DNA of 64,000 nucleotides from Variovorax sp. J22G73. Lineage in GTDB: Bacteria > Pseudomonadota > Gammaproteobacteria > Burkholderiales > Burkholderiaceae_C. Position numbers and translations under genes: made by a program. The notes under the pieces are model-generated. The model was not told the origin of the DNA. It worked only from the letters and a program-made list of their open reading frames with translations, and did no database searches. The DNA lies in NCBI RefSeq assembly GCF_030317035.1, contig NZ_JASZYK010000008.1, positions 1 to 64,000 of the forward strand, given 5' to 3'. This document shows positions 52,575-62,104 of the stretch, in pieces (the stretch's first letter is position 1; each line of letters begins with the position of its first letter).

Positions 52575-53999
52575 TCAACCTCCGGAAGCGGATGCAGATG
52601 CGGACACAGGCGCGGACGCGGGCGCAGCTGCGTGCAATGGAGAACCTGCGAAACGGCTGCCGGGCGACGGCACCGTGTGGATGCGCTCCACCGCCCGGCG
52701 CACCGGCCGGCGAACGCGCTCCACGGCCTGCAGCAGCGTCAGGTGCAGCACGTCGCGCTGCGCATGGCTGCCGCCCAGCCGATGCGCCAGCGCCGGCAGG
52801 CCGGCCAGCAGGCCGATGGCGCGCGCATGGTCGCCGTGGCCAAACGCCACCAGCGCGCGGCAGGCCGGCAGGCCGAGCTGTCGCGTGGTCTTGCCGTGGC
52901 GCGTGGGCTGCGTTTCGCTGACGGCCAGCGCGCGCTCCAGGCTCCGCGCGCGGGCCCAGTCGCGCGCGCCCACGAAGGCCAGCATCGCGTGCACGTCGGT
53001 GAAGCTGCAGAAGCCGTCGGCAATGTGCGCCTCCCACGCGTCGCAGAGCTCTTCCCAGCGCGCGCCGGCATCGTGGCCGCACAGTTGCAGCCGCCACAGC
53101 AAGGCCGAGGCATCGATGAGGTCGGCGATGGCGCCCGAGCGGTCCGCGCGCACGCGCTGGTCGTACACGTCGAGCGCCGCCGCGGCCTGGCCGCGTTCGA
53201 TGAGGAACAGCGCCAGATGCCACCAGCAGTGCGTGGCCACCGCGCTGTGGTCGGCCCAGCAGGCGCGGTGCTCGTGCAGCCAGCGCAGGCCTTCGTCGGC
53301 GCGCCCGGTCATCTCGAAGACGTGGGCCATCACGTGGTGCGCCCGCGCATCTTGCGGGTTCAGCGCCAGCGCCGCGCGAGCGTCGCGCTCGGCGCCCTCG
53401 CTGTCGCCGCACTCGACCAGGCCGAAGGCGTGCATCGACAGCACCGCGTGGTAGCCAGACACGGTGGGCGACCAGGCCGGCAGCAGGCTGGCCACCCGGG
53501 TGTTCATGCGCTCGGCGTCGCCGGTGAGGTAGTCGAGCGCATGGGCCGCGTGCACGGCGAGCGCGTCGCGCGGGTCTTGCTGCAGCAGCTCGCCGAGCGT
53601 CTCGCGCGCGAAGTCGTAGTTGTCCGCCAGCACGCTCGCGATGGCCGCGAGGTGCGCGGCCTCCCGCTCGTTGGCGGCGAGGCCCGCCGCGCGATGCAGC
53701 ACGGGCCGCGCTGCCTGCACGCGCCGCCGGTCGCGGCTGCACAGCAGCGTGTAGGCCTGCAGCACATGCGCCATGACGAAGCCGGGCGCCTGCGCGAGCG
53801 CCTGCTCCAGCAGGGCCCCGGCGCCGCTGCGCCAGGCGAGCACGGCGGCGAGCGCGCTGTCGTAGGCGGCCAGCGCCGCGGGCGTGGCGCCGGTGAGGTG
53901 CAGGGCGGAGGTCGGGATGGGGGTCGGGGTAGGGGTCGGGGTGGCCTCACCCACCTGGAACGATGCCTGCAAGGATGCCGATGTGGATGCCGCACTCAT
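52575..53999 (-). CDS. TTC38-like tetratricopeptide-repeat protein
   Basis: This 474-residue protein is helical throughout and resembles the TTC38 family (MHAFGLVECGDSEGAERDARAALALNPQDARAHHVMAHV, then HRACWADHSAVATHCWWHLALFLIERG). TPR-like pairs fill residues 60-420. A Pro-Thr repeat (PTPTPTPIPT, residues about 21-30) comes from a GGGGTCG-type DNA repeat. It overlaps the FAD-oxidase stop by three bases. Role unknown; it probably scaffolds or partners the oxidase. Confidence 0.82.
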   Translation of the reverse strand: MSAASTSASLQASFQVGEATPTPTPTPIPTSALHLTGATPAALAAYDSALAAVLAWRSGAGALLEQALAQAPGFVMAHVLQAYTLLCSRDRRRVQAARPVLHRAAGLAANEREAAHLAAIASVLADNYDFARETLGELLQQDPRDALAVHAAHALDYLTGDAERMNTRVASLLPAWSPTVSGYHAVLSMHAFGLVECGDSEGAERDARAALALNPQDARAHHVMAHVFEMTGRADEGLRWLHEHRACWADHSAVATHCWWHLALFLIERGQAAAALDVYDQRVRADRSGAIADLIDASALLWRLQLCGHDAGARWEELCDAWEAHIADGFCSFTDVHAMLAFVGARDWARARSLERALAVSETQPTRHGKTTRQLGLPACRALVAFGHGDHARAIGLLAGLPALAHRLGGSHAQRDVLHLTLLQAVERVRRPVRRAVERIHTVPSPGSRFAGSPLHAAAPASAPVSASASASGG

Positions 54000-55456
54000 G
54001 ACGCGCCCTCCCCCCGCGCACCGCCCTCGGCCTCGACCGCCGGCACGATGTTCAGGTTCATGCGAAACAGGTTGCCCGCGTCGTAGCGCCGCTTCAGCGC
54101 CTGCAGTCGCGGGTAGTTGGCGCCGTAGCTCGCGGCCACGCGCTCGCCTTCGTCCTCCGTCAGGAAGTTGACGTAGCCGCTGCCGGTGGCGTGGGGCGCG
54201 GCGTCTTCGAAGGCCTGGCGCGCCCAGGCACGCACGCGCTGGTCGTCCTTCGCATCGGACCAGCGGCCATGCACGTTCATGATGAAGCGCGCGTCGCGCC
54301 CCACGAAGGCGGTGGCCGTGGGCGCGACGCGCGACATCGCGCCACCCAGCTGCGCCAGGAACACCTCGCACTCCGGGCCCGGCAAGCGTGAGGCCGAAGC
54401 GATGACCGCGTCGAGCGCCGCGTCGCTCAGCGCGGCGAAGTTGTTCGACTTCCAGTAGTTGCGCCCGCCCGGTGCCAGCAGCGGAACGAACGCGGTCTGA
54501 AAGGCCGCGTACGGCGTGGGCCCCAGCGCCACGGCCAGCGGGGTGCCGAAGCGCGTCACCGGTGCCGCCACCTGCTCGCCCTTCGCGACATCGCCGCAGT
54601 ACACCAGCGGCAAGATCACCACCTCGGTGCCGTGCACCGACTCCGCGAGAAACGGCAGCGGCGGCGCCTCGCGCATCACCGCCCACACGCTCAGTTCGTC
54701 GGGCGCGCCCTCGCTGAAGTCGCGCCACGCGCGCAGCACCTGGCGCGCCTGCGCGAACGGGTACACCACCAGCCCCGCGTATACCTCGGGCCCGACCGGG
54801 TGCAGCCGCAGCGTAAACGAGGTCACCACGCCGAAGTTGCCGCCGCCGCCGCGCAGGGCCCAGAACAGCTCGGGCTCCGAGGCGGCCGACACCTCGTGCA
54901 CGGCGCCGTCGGCCGTGACCACGGTGGCGCCGATCAGGTTGTCGATGGTCATGCCGTGGCGGCGGGTGAGCCAGCCGAAGCCGCCGCCGAGCGTGAGCCC
55001 CGCCACGCCGGTGGTCGAGTTGATGCCCAGCGGCACGGCCAGCCCATGGGCCTGCGCCGCGCGGTCGAGGTCGCCCAGCAGCGCGCCCGGACCGACCTGC
55101 GCGGTGCGCGCGGCGGCGTCGATGCGCACGCCCGACATGCCCGACAGATCGAGCATCAGCCCCTCGTTCGCCACCGCGTTGCCGGCGATGTGGTGGCCGC
55201 CGCCGCGCACGCTCAGCAGCATGCGGTGCGCGGCGCCGAAGCGCACGGCAGCCTGCACGTCGGCCACCGTGAGGCAGCGCGCAATGAGCGCGGGGTGCCG
55301 GTCGACCGTGGCGTTCCAGACCTTGCGGGCGTCGTCGTAGCCCGCGTCGCCGCGGCGCAGCACGCCGCCGCCGACCTGCGCCGCGAAGGCATCGGCCGCG
55401 GCCTGCGGCAGGGGCTGGCGTTGGTTGTCCAGCGAGAGGTAAGACAGCGATTGCAT
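53996..55456 (-). CDS. FAD-dependent oxidase of berberine-bridge type
   Basis: This 486-residue protein has a PCMH-type FAD-binding domain (VRGGGHHIAGNAVANEGLMLDLSGM with the His that bonds covalently to FAD, then GGGFGWLTRRHGMTIDNLIGATVV). A substrate domain follows, then the BBE C-terminus (NYPRLQALKRRYDAGNLFRMNLNI). Such enzymes oxidise sugars, alcohols or alkaloids with O2. The ATG at 55456 has AAGGAG upstream. It is first of a three- or four-gene operon with the TPR and DUF1127 genes. Confidence 0.88.
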   Translation of the reverse strand: MQSLSYLSLDNQRQPLPQAAADAFAAQVGGGVLRRGDAGYDDARKVWNATVDRHPALIARCLTVADVQAAVRFGAAHRMLLSVRGGGHHIAGNAVANEGLMLDLSGMSGVRIDAAARTAQVGPGALLGDLDRAAQAHGLAVPLGINSTTGVAGLTLGGGFGWLTRRHGMTIDNLIGATVVTADGAVHEVSAASEPELFWALRGGGGNFGVVTSFTLRLHPVGPEVYAGLVVYPFAQARQVLRAWRDFSEGAPDELSVWAVMREAPPLPFLAESVHGTEVVILPLVYCGDVAKGEQVAAPVTRFGTPLAVALGPTPYAAFQTAFVPLLAPGGRNYWKSNNFAALSDAALDAVIASASRLPGPECEVFLAQLGGAMSRVAPTATAFVGRDARFIMNVHGRWSDAKDDQRVRAWARQAFEDAAPHATGSGYVNFLTEDEGERVAASYGANYPRLQALKRRYDAGNLFRMNLNIVPAVEAEGGARGEGAS

Positions 55457-55813
55457 GGTGTGCTCCTTCAATGAATGTGACGATGTGAAACCCGGCGCAA
55501 CGTGTTCCGCAGGGCATTGGCGAGCAGCGCGAACGGCCCCCATGGCGCCTCGCCCGACCGCCATGCCGACTTGACCCACGGCCATACGCAGATGGCCAAA
55601 GCAAAGAGTTGCGAACTCACGATGTGTGGACTCCGGTGCGTACCAGCGCAACGCGGCTGGGATGCAATGGATTCTGAAAAGCACGTGCGTTCGTTTTGCT
55701 TCAGCGGCGCGCCCTTCTTGTTTCGTTTGTTTCACGTGCGGCCGGGCCGCGGCGGGCCTGCCGGTCTACGCTTCGCGGTGGCCAGGGAGCGCGAGCGAGC
55801 AAGAGGAGGGTTC
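55457..55813. other. Divergent intergenic region with two CACGTGCG sites
   Basis: These 357 bases hold no convincing gene. CACGTGCG occurs at 55682-55689 and 55733-55740, 51 bases apart (about five DNA turns), each flanked by a TTCGTTT-like stretch between them. They lie 75-130 bases before the response regulator gene and may be binding sites. The FAD-oxidase promoter must be here as well but no clear hexamers stand out. Confidence 0.45.
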
Positions 55814-56524
55814 ATGACCCCGAAGGCGAACATCCTGGTCGTCGACGACGAGCAGGAGATCCGCGAAGTCATCGAGGAGTACTTCGTCTCCCACGGCTAC
55901 CGCGCCCTCGGCGCCGCCAACGCTGACGCCGCGCGGGCGCTGGCGGCCGAGCACCTGGTCGACCTGGCGCTGGTCGACATCCACATGCCCGGCGAAGACG
56001 GGTTGAGCCTGGCGCGCCACCTGCGCGAGCGCTATGCGCACGTGGCCATCGTGATGCTCACCTCGGCCGACACCGTGACCGACCGCGTCGTCGGGCTGGA
56101 GATGGGCGCCGACGACTACGTGCCCAAGCCCTTCGACCCGCGCGAGTTGCTGGCGCGCGTGAAGAGCGTGCTGCGCCGCACCGCACCCGCGCGGCGCGCG
56201 GAGCTGGGCGCGCAGCGCGTGCGCATCGGGCGCTGCGTGCTCGACCTGGCGGCCCACCGCCTGAGCGACGACACGGGCACCGAGGTGCCGATGTCGCCGC
56301 TGGAGTTCGACCTGCTCAAGGCGCTGGCCGAGCACCCGAACCGGCCACTGTCGCGCGAACGCATCCTGAGCTCGCACGGCCAGCGCGACCTGGCGCCCTT
56401 CGACCGCAGCGTGGACCTGCGCATCATGCGGCTGCGCAAAAAGGTCGAGCCCGACCCGGAGCATCCGAAGTACATCCGCACGCTGCGCAATGCGGGCTAT
56501 GTCTTCATTCCCGACGGACGATGA
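55814..56524 (+). CDS. OmpR-family response regulator
   Basis: This 236-residue protein has a receiver domain (Asp11-Asp12, phosphoacceptor Asp55 in LALVDIHMPG, TSAD, KPFD) and a winged-helix output domain (MSPLEFDLLKALAEHPNRPLSRERILS, DLRIMRLRKKVE). The start has AGAGGAGG upstream. It is followed after 18 bases by a periplasmic binding lipoprotein and then a hybrid kinase, so the three form one signalling unit. Confidence 0.92.
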   Translation: MTPKANILVVDDEQEIREVIEEYFVSHGYRALGAANADAARALAAEHLVDLALVDIHMPGEDGLSLARHLRERYAHVAIVMLTSADTVTDRVVGLEMGADDYVPKPFDPRELLARVKSVLRRTAPARRAELGAQRVRIGRCVLDLAAHRLSDDTGTEVPMSPLEFDLLKALAEHPNRPLSRERILSSHGQRDLAPFDRSVDLRIMRLRKKVEPDPEHPKYIRTLRNAGYVFIPDGR

Positions 56525-56542
56525 CACCCGAACGAGGCTTGC

Positions 56543-57535
56543 ATGACCCCCCGTTTGAAAACCCTTGCCGACAAGCTGCTCACGCTGCTGCTGGCCATCG
56601 CGATGGCCGTGCTGCTGGTGCTACCCGGCTGCTCGCGCGAGCCCGAATCGCCGCTGCGCATCGGCACCAACGTGTGGATCGGCAGCGAGCCGCTGTACCT
56701 CGCGCGCGACCTCGGGCACTTGCCGGCCAAGTCGGTGCAGCTGCTGGAGTACCCCTCGGCCAGCGAGGTGCTGCGCGCCTTCCGCAACCAGGCCATCGAC
56801 GGCATGGTCATCAGCCTGGACGAGCTCTTCGGGCTCGCGGCCGAAGGCATGGCGCCGCGCGCCATCCTGGTGGTAGATGTGTCGCACGGCGCCGACGCCA
56901 TCGTGGGGCGGCCCGGCACGGCCTCGATGACCGACCTGCGCGGCAAGCGCGTGGCGGTGGAAAGCGGCGCGCTGGGCGCCTTCGTGCTCAGCCGCGCGCT
57001 CGCGCTGAACGGCATGCAGGCGAGCGACGTCACGGTGGTGCAGATGGAGTCGAACGAGCAGCCCGGCGCTTTCGAAAAGGGCCAGGTGGACGCGGCAGTC
57101 ACCTTCGACCCGTACCGCGCGCAGATGCTCGCGCACGGCGCCGCCACGCTGTTCGACAGCACGCGCATTCCGGGCGAGATCGTCGACCTGATCGCGGTGC
57201 GCCAGAGCGTGCTCGACAAGCACCCGAAGACCACGCAGACGCTGCTCGCGGGCTGGTTCAAGGCCATCGACTACCTGCAGCGCGACCCCGCCGACGCGGC
57301 CCGGCGCATGGGCATTCGCCAGCAGACCACGGGCGAGCCGTACCTGGCCGCGCTGCGCGGGCTGCACATTCCGTCGCGCGACGAAAACCTGAGGATGCTC
57401 GGCGGCAGCGCGCCCGAGCTGGTGCCCACCGGGCGCCGCCTGATGGACCTGATGCTGCAGGCCAGGCTGCTGCCCACCCCCTTGAAGATCGAGGACGTGC
57501 TGGCGCCCGCGCCGCTGCAGAGCCTGCCGCCGTGA
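56543..57535 (+). CDS. TauA/SsuA-like substrate-binding lipoprotein in a two-component operon
   Basis: This 330-residue protein has a lipoprotein signal (LLVLPGC, Cys about residue 30) and a nitrate/sulfonate/taurine-type binding fold: LRIGTNVWIGSEPLYLARDLGHLP, FRNQAIDGMVISLDELFGLAAEGM, LRGKRVAVESGALGAFVLSRALALNGM, AFEKGQVDAAVTFDPYRAQML. No permease or ATPase gene is near. It sits between the response regulator and the kinase, and its stop overlaps the kinase GTG start, so it probably serves as a periplasmic sensor subunit. Confidence 0.88.
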   Translation: MTPRLKTLADKLLTLLLAIAMAVLLVLPGCSREPESPLRIGTNVWIGSEPLYLARDLGHLPAKSVQLLEYPSASEVLRAFRNQAIDGMVISLDELFGLAAEGMAPRAILVVDVSHGADAIVGRPGTASMTDLRGKRVAVESGALGAFVLSRALALNGMQASDVTVVQMESNEQPGAFEKGQVDAAVTFDPYRAQMLAHGAATLFDSTRIPGEIVDLIAVRQSVLDKHPKTTQTLLAGWFKAIDYLQRDPADAARRMGIRQQTTGEPYLAALRGLHIPSRDENLRMLGGSAPELVPTGRRLMDLMLQARLLPTPLKIEDVLAPAPLQSLPP

Positions 57536-59883
57536 AGTTGCGCCTGTCGACGTCGCTCAAGGTGACGGTGCCGCTGATCCTGCTGGGGTTCGCGGCCATG
57601 CTGAGCACCTTCATCCTCCTGTACCACGTGCCGCAGGCCGAGCGCGCCACCGAAGACCGCAGCCGCGAACGCATCGCGCAGGAAATGTCGCGCCTGCAGA
57701 GCACGCTCGAATACCTGTCGCTGCGCGGCGACCTGGTCGCGGCGCAGCACGAGATCGCGGTGCTCGCGCACAACCACGACATCGTGCTCGCGGCCATGAC
57801 CGACGAGCGCAACGTGGTCGTCGCCGCCACGCGGCGCGCCTGGCTGGGCCGGCCGGTGGCCGAGGTGCTGCCGGAGTTCGACTTCGTGCAGGCCGCGGGC
57901 GCCATGCGCGAGCACCGCGCCCGCGTGACGACCGACGCCACCGGCAAGGAGCTGCTGGCCTACGCCGGCATCCTGATGGGCAGCCGCGAACGCGAAGAGC
58001 TGCGCCCCTCGCAGCGCGGCAGCCTGTTCCTGGCCTACGACCTCGCAGGCCCCAAGGCCGAGGCGCGCGCGCAGGTGGTGCAGCAGTCGCTGTACTGGGC
58101 CGGCTGCGTGACCGCGCTGGCGCTGGCCATGTGGCTGGTGTTTCATTTCCTGCTGACGCGGCGCACCGCGCGCCTGGTGCATGCGGCGGAGCAGCTGGCC
58201 GCGGGCAACCTGGCGGCGCGCAGCCGCTTGCGCGGCAACGACGAGCTGGGCCGGCTGAGCCGCGCCTTCGACGCCATGGCCGAAAAAGTCGCGAGCACGC
58301 AGAACCGGCTGCGCCACGACATCGCGGAGCGCGCGCGCGTGCAGCAGGCCCTGCAGAACAGCGAGGCGCGGCTGCAGCAGATCTTGAACAACACCACCTC
58401 GGTGGTGTCAGTGAAGGACACCAGCGGCCGCTTCCTGTTCGTCAACCGGCAGTGGGAGCACCTGTTCCACCTGCCGCAGGCCGAGGTGCTCGGGCGCACC
58501 GAGGCCGAACTGCTGCCGCAGGCCAGCGCCGGCGATTCGCGCAGCAACGACCTCGCGGTGCTGGAGCGCAACGCGCTCGTCGAGTTCGAGGAAACCGCGC
58601 CGCTGGACGACGGGCTGCACACCTACATTTCCATCAAGTTCCCGCTGCACGACGCCAACGGCAAGGCGTATGCGGTGTGCGGCATCTCGACGGACATCAC
58701 CGAGAAGAAGCGTTCGGCCGAAGAGCTGGCGCGCCAGCGCGAGGCCCTGCACCAGCGCGAGAAGCTGGCCGCGCTGGGCTCGCTGCTGGCCGGCGTGGCG
58801 CACGAGCTCAACAACCCGCTGGCCGTGGTGGTGGCGCGCGCTGTGCTGCTGGAGGAACAGGGCGACGCCAACACCCGGGCCATGGCGGCCAAGATCCGCG
58901 TGGCGGCCGAGCGCTGCGCGCGCATCGTGCGCAGCTTTCTCGGCATGGCGCGCCAGCAGCCGCCCGAACGCGGGCCGGTGGCGCTGCACGAGGTGGTGGC
59001 CGCGGCGCTCGACATGACGGCCTACGCCATGCGCACCAGCGGTGTCGAGGTGGTGCTCGACGAGGCGGGCGACCTGCCGCCGATCCTCGCGGACGCCGAC
59101 CAGATCCACCAGGTGCTGCTGAACCTGCTCATCAACGCGCAGCAGGCGCTGCAAGACCAGCCGCCGCCGCGCCGCATCCGGCTGCGCACACGCCACGACG
59201 CCGCGGCGAACAGGGTGTGCGTGACGGTGTCGGACAACGGCCCCGGCATTCCGCCCGCGCTGCGCACCCGCGTGTTCGAGCCCTACTTCACCACCAAGCC
59301 CACGGGCATCGGCACCGGCGTGGGCCTGGCGGTGAGCCTGGGCATCGTGGAGGCGCACGGCGGCGAGCTCACCGTCGACAGCCCGGCGGGCGGCGGCGCG
59401 GTGTTCGACATGGCGCTGCCCGTGGGCGACCCGCACGAGACGGCGGGCGGGGCCGGAGCCGTGGCCCCGGCGCCTGTGAAGGCCAAGGCGAGCATGCGCC
59501 GCCACAAGATCCTGATCGTCGACGACGAGACGGAGGTGCGCGAGACGCTGGCGCAGATCCTCGCAGGCACCCGGCACCGCGTGGTGGCGGTGCGCTCGGC
59601 GCGGGACGCGCTGCGCCACATGGCGCAGGAGCCCTACGACGCGATCCTCACCGACATGCGCATGCCCGACCTCGACGGCCGGGCGCTGTACAGGGAGATC
59701 GAGCGGCGCTGGCCAGACCAGGCCGGGCGCGTGGTGTTCGTCACTGGCGACACGCTGTCGGCGGTGCTGAACGAGTTCGTGTCGGCCAGCGGGCGCCCGG
59801 TGATCGAGAAGCCCTTTCTGCCGAGCGAGGTGCGCCGGGTGGTGGCGCAGGTGGTGGCGGTGGCGGCGGCAAGCAACGGCTGA
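57532..59883 (+). CDS. Membrane hybrid sensor histidine kinase (HAMP-PAS-HK-REC)
   Basis: This 783-residue kinase starts at a GTG that overlaps the previous stop (GTGA). Membrane helices near 9-31 and 182-206 enclose a periplasmic domain of about 150 residues. Then come HAMP (to about 260), PAS (LQQILNNTTSVVSVKD), the phosphoacceptor His424 in GVAHELNNPL, HATPase (NLLINAQQAL, DNGPGIPP, TGVGLAVS) and a receiver with Asp708. The periplasmic domain could dock the lipoprotein encoded just before it. Confidence 0.92.
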   Translation: MKLRLSTSLKVTVPLILLGFAAMLSTFILLYHVPQAERATEDRSRERIAQEMSRLQSTLEYLSLRGDLVAAQHEIAVLAHNHDIVLAAMTDERNVVVAATRRAWLGRPVAEVLPEFDFVQAAGAMREHRARVTTDATGKELLAYAGILMGSREREELRPSQRGSLFLAYDLAGPKAEARAQVVQQSLYWAGCVTALALAMWLVFHFLLTRRTARLVHAAEQLAAGNLAARSRLRGNDELGRLSRAFDAMAEKVASTQNRLRHDIAERARVQQALQNSEARLQQILNNTTSVVSVKDTSGRFLFVNRQWEHLFHLPQAEVLGRTEAELLPQASAGDSRSNDLAVLERNALVEFEETAPLDDGLHTYISIKFPLHDANGKAYAVCGISTDITEKKRSAEELARQREALHQREKLAALGSLLAGVAHELNNPLAVVVARAVLLEEQGDANTRAMAAKIRVAAERCARIVRSFLGMARQQPPERGPVALHEVVAAALDMTAYAMRTSGVEVVLDEAGDLPPILADADQIHQVLLNLLINAQQALQDQPPPRRIRLRTRHDAAANRVCVTVSDNGPGIPPALRTRVFEPYFTTKPTGIGTGVGLAVSLGIVEAHGGELTVDSPAGGGAVFDMALPVGDPHETAGGAGAVAPAPVKAKASMRRHKILIVDDETEVRETLAQILAGTRHRVVAVRSARDALRHMAQEPYDAILTDMRMPDLDGRALYREIERRWPDQAGRVVFVTGDTLSAVLNEFVSASGRPVIEKPFLPSEVRRVVAQVVAVAAASNG

Positions 59884-59907
59884 GCGGCTTGCCGCCGCGG
59901 CCCGCGA

Positions 59908-60750
59908 TCAGGCCAGTGCCGTGCCGAACGTGGCCAGCAGCCGCGCCCATGCGCGTTCGGATTGGGCGGCGTCGTAGACCTGCGTGTCCGGCGGGCACCA
60001 GCCGTGCGCGGCCGGGTACACCTCCACCTCGGCCTGCAGCTTGGCGCTGTCGAACGCGGCGCGCAGCGTGGCCTTGGCCTGCGGGTCCTTGGTGTCGTCG
60101 TTCTCGGCCACGGCGATCAGGTAGCGCGCCTGCGTCTGCGCGACCAGGCGGTGCGGGCTGTCGGGCGCCGCGGTGACCATGGCGGCGCCGTGGAAGGTGC
60201 CGACCGCGCCCACGCGGCCGGGGGCCACGGTGGCGGTGCGCACCGCGATCGGGCCGCCCATGCAATAGCCGGTGGTGCCCAGCTTGCGCGCCTTGTCCAC
60301 CTCTTTTTGCGCATCGAGCCAGGCCACGAAGGTCTTGCCGTCGCTCAGGTGCATGGCGGGCGTCAGCGCCTGCATCAGCGGCATCACCTCGGCGATGGGC
60401 GTCTGGCCGCCTTGCGCCGCGGTGGGCGCCTTCTTTTGCCGGTAGAAGGGGTTCACCACCAGCACGCTGTAGCCCGATTCGGCCAGCCGCCGGCCCATTT
60501 GACGGAAGGCGGGGCGCAGGCCGAACACGTCGGGCCACACCAGCACGCCGGGGGCCGCGCCCGCGGTGGGCGCGACGAAGTAGGCGTCGCAGGTGCCGTC
60601 CGGCGTGGTGATGCTCACCTCGCGCTCGGCCACGGCCACGGCATTGGCCACGCCGGGCAGCGCGGTCAGCAGGCCGGCGGATGCGGCCCACGTGCCGAAG
60701 TCGCGGCGGGTGTACTTCTTGAGTTCTTCCTGGTCGTTCAGATCACACAC
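59908..60750 (-). CDS. Exported dienelactone hydrolase family protein
   Basis: This 280-residue protein has a twin-arginine signal (TRRDFGTWAASAGLLTALP, residues 14-32). The dienelactone hydrolase fold has nucleophile Cys in GYCMGG, Asp in AVAENDDTKDP and His in PAAHGWCP. It would hydrolyse an ester or lactone outside the cytoplasm. A short hairpin (GCGGCTTGCCGC) lies between it and the convergent kinase gene, without a T run. Confidence 0.88.
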   Translation of the reverse strand: MCDLNDQEELKKYTRRDFGTWAASAGLLTALPGVANAVAVAEREVSITTPDGTCDAYFVAPTAGAAPGVLVWPDVFGLRPAFRQMGRRLAESGYSVLVVNPFYRQKKAPTAAQGGQTPIAEVMPLMQALTPAMHLSDGKTFVAWLDAQKEVDKARKLGTTGYCMGGPIAVRTATVAPGRVGAVGTFHGAAMVTAAPDSPHRLVAQTQARYLIAVAENDDTKDPQAKATLRAAFDSAKLQAEVEVYPAAHGWCPPDTQVYDAAQSERAWARLLATFGTALA

Positions 60751-60841
60751 GGTTGTTTACCTCTTTAGGAATAGGAACACATAGGACGTCAGCTTGTGCC
60801 ACGAATCGTGGCGGCTCGCAAGGCGAGCCAGAGAAGTCAGG

Positions 60842-61864
60842 TCAACGCCAGCCCAGCGCAGGCGCCACCTGGGTCAGGATGGTCTCGATGACGTGCGCGT
60901 TGTACGCCACGCCGAGCTGGTTGGGCACGGTGAGCAGCAGCGTGTCCGCCTCGGCGATGGCCTCGTCCTGCGCCAGCTGCTTCACCAGCAGCTCGGGCGC
61001 GGCCGCATAGCTGCGCCCGAAGATCGCCTGCGTCTGCTCGTCGATGAAGCCGACCGTGTCGCCCTCCTGGCCGCTGCGCCCGAAGTACATGCGGTCCTGG
61101 TCGTTCACCAGGGCGAAGATGCTGCGGCTGACCGACACGCGCGGCGTGCGCGCATGGCCGGCCTCTTTCCAGGCCGCGCGGTAGGCGCGGATCTGGCGCG
61201 CCTGCTGCACATGAAAGGGCTCGCCGGTTTCGTCTGTCTTGAGCGTCGAGCTTTGCAGGTTCAGGCCCAGCTTCGCGGCCCACACCGCCGTCGCGTCCGA
61301 GCTGGAACCCCACCAGATGCGCTCGCGCAGGCCTTCGGCATGCGGCTCCACGCGCAGCAGGCCGGGCGGGTTGGCGAACATCGGCCGCGGGTTGGGCTCG
61401 GCGAACCCTTCGCCGCGCAACACGTCCAGGAAGGCCAGCGTGTGCTCGCGCGCCATGTCGGCGTGCGTGCGGCCTTCGTCGGGCGCGTAGCCGAAGTACC
61501 GCCAGCCCTCGATCACCTGCTCCGGCGAGCCCCGGCTCAGGCCGAGCTGCAGGCGGCCGCCGGCAATCAGGTCGGCGGCGCCCGCGTCCTCGGCCATGTA
61601 CAGCGGGTTCTCGTAGCGCATGTCGATCACGCCCGTGCCGATCTCTATGCGGCGGGTTTTGGCGCCGATGGCGGCCAGCAAGGGGAACGGCGCGGCGAGC
61701 TGGCGGGCGAAGTGGTGCACGCGAAAGTAGGCGCCGTCCGCGCCCAGCTCCTCGGCCGCCACGGCCAGTTCGATGGACTGAAGCAGCGCGTCGGCGGCCG
61801 AGCGTGTCTGTAACTGGGGCGACGGCGTCCAGTGGCCGAACGACAGGAATCCGATCTTCTTCAT
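60842..61864 (-). CDS. Luciferase-like flavin-dependent oxidoreductase (LLM class)
   Basis: This 340-residue protein belongs to a different branch of the luciferase superfamily from the sulfur monooxygenases. Motifs are IGFLSFGHWTP at the start, ADGAYFRVHHFARQLAAPFPLLAAIGAKT, IEIGTGVIDMRYENPLYMAEDAGAADLIAGGRLQLGLSRGSPEQ and the C-terminal TVPNQLGVAYNAHVIETIL. It is close to the well-known proteins of unknown substrate often placed with F420- or FMN-using enzymes. The ATG at 61864 starts the first beta strand. It is probably monocistronic. Confidence 0.87.
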   Translation of the reverse strand: MKKIGFLSFGHWTPSPQLQTRSAADALLQSIELAVAAEELGADGAYFRVHHFARQLAAPFPLLAAIGAKTRRIEIGTGVIDMRYENPLYMAEDAGAADLIAGGRLQLGLSRGSPEQVIEGWRYFGYAPDEGRTHADMAREHTLAFLDVLRGEGFAEPNPRPMFANPPGLLRVEPHAEGLRERIWWGSSSDATAVWAAKLGLNLQSSTLKTDETGEPFHVQQARQIRAYRAAWKEAGHARTPRVSVSRSIFALVNDQDRMYFGRSGQEGDTVGFIDEQTQAIFGRSYAAAPELLVKQLAQDEAIAEADTLLLTVPNQLGVAYNAHVIETILTQVAPALGWR

Positions 61865-62104
61865 GGAGGTGCTTTGCGGGAGGGGGCTTGGATCTTGGGT
61901 CCGCGCCCGGATACCTTGAGTAAAAGCGTCCGGCGGGGGCGGGGTGGAGGCACTTTGCCCTTCCGTCAAAGACCGGGTGCGCGGGCGGTTTATGGCTTTT
62001 TGCGCAGGCCCCCGCACGGACCTGACTTCGTCACCGCTTTGTCATGGATACGAAACGTTAAAAACATAACATAAGTACACATTTATTCTGCAGTTGCTGC
62101 TTCC

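Noticed and set aside
52575..55604. An apparent 1009-residue fusion of the TPR protein with an upstream stretch
   Set aside because: The upstream part is an out-of-frame shadow of the FAD oxidase; a good ATG with family homology lies at 53999.
59884..59895. GCGGCTTGCCGC hairpin as an intrinsic terminator
   Set aside because: The stem is short and no T run follows on either strand.
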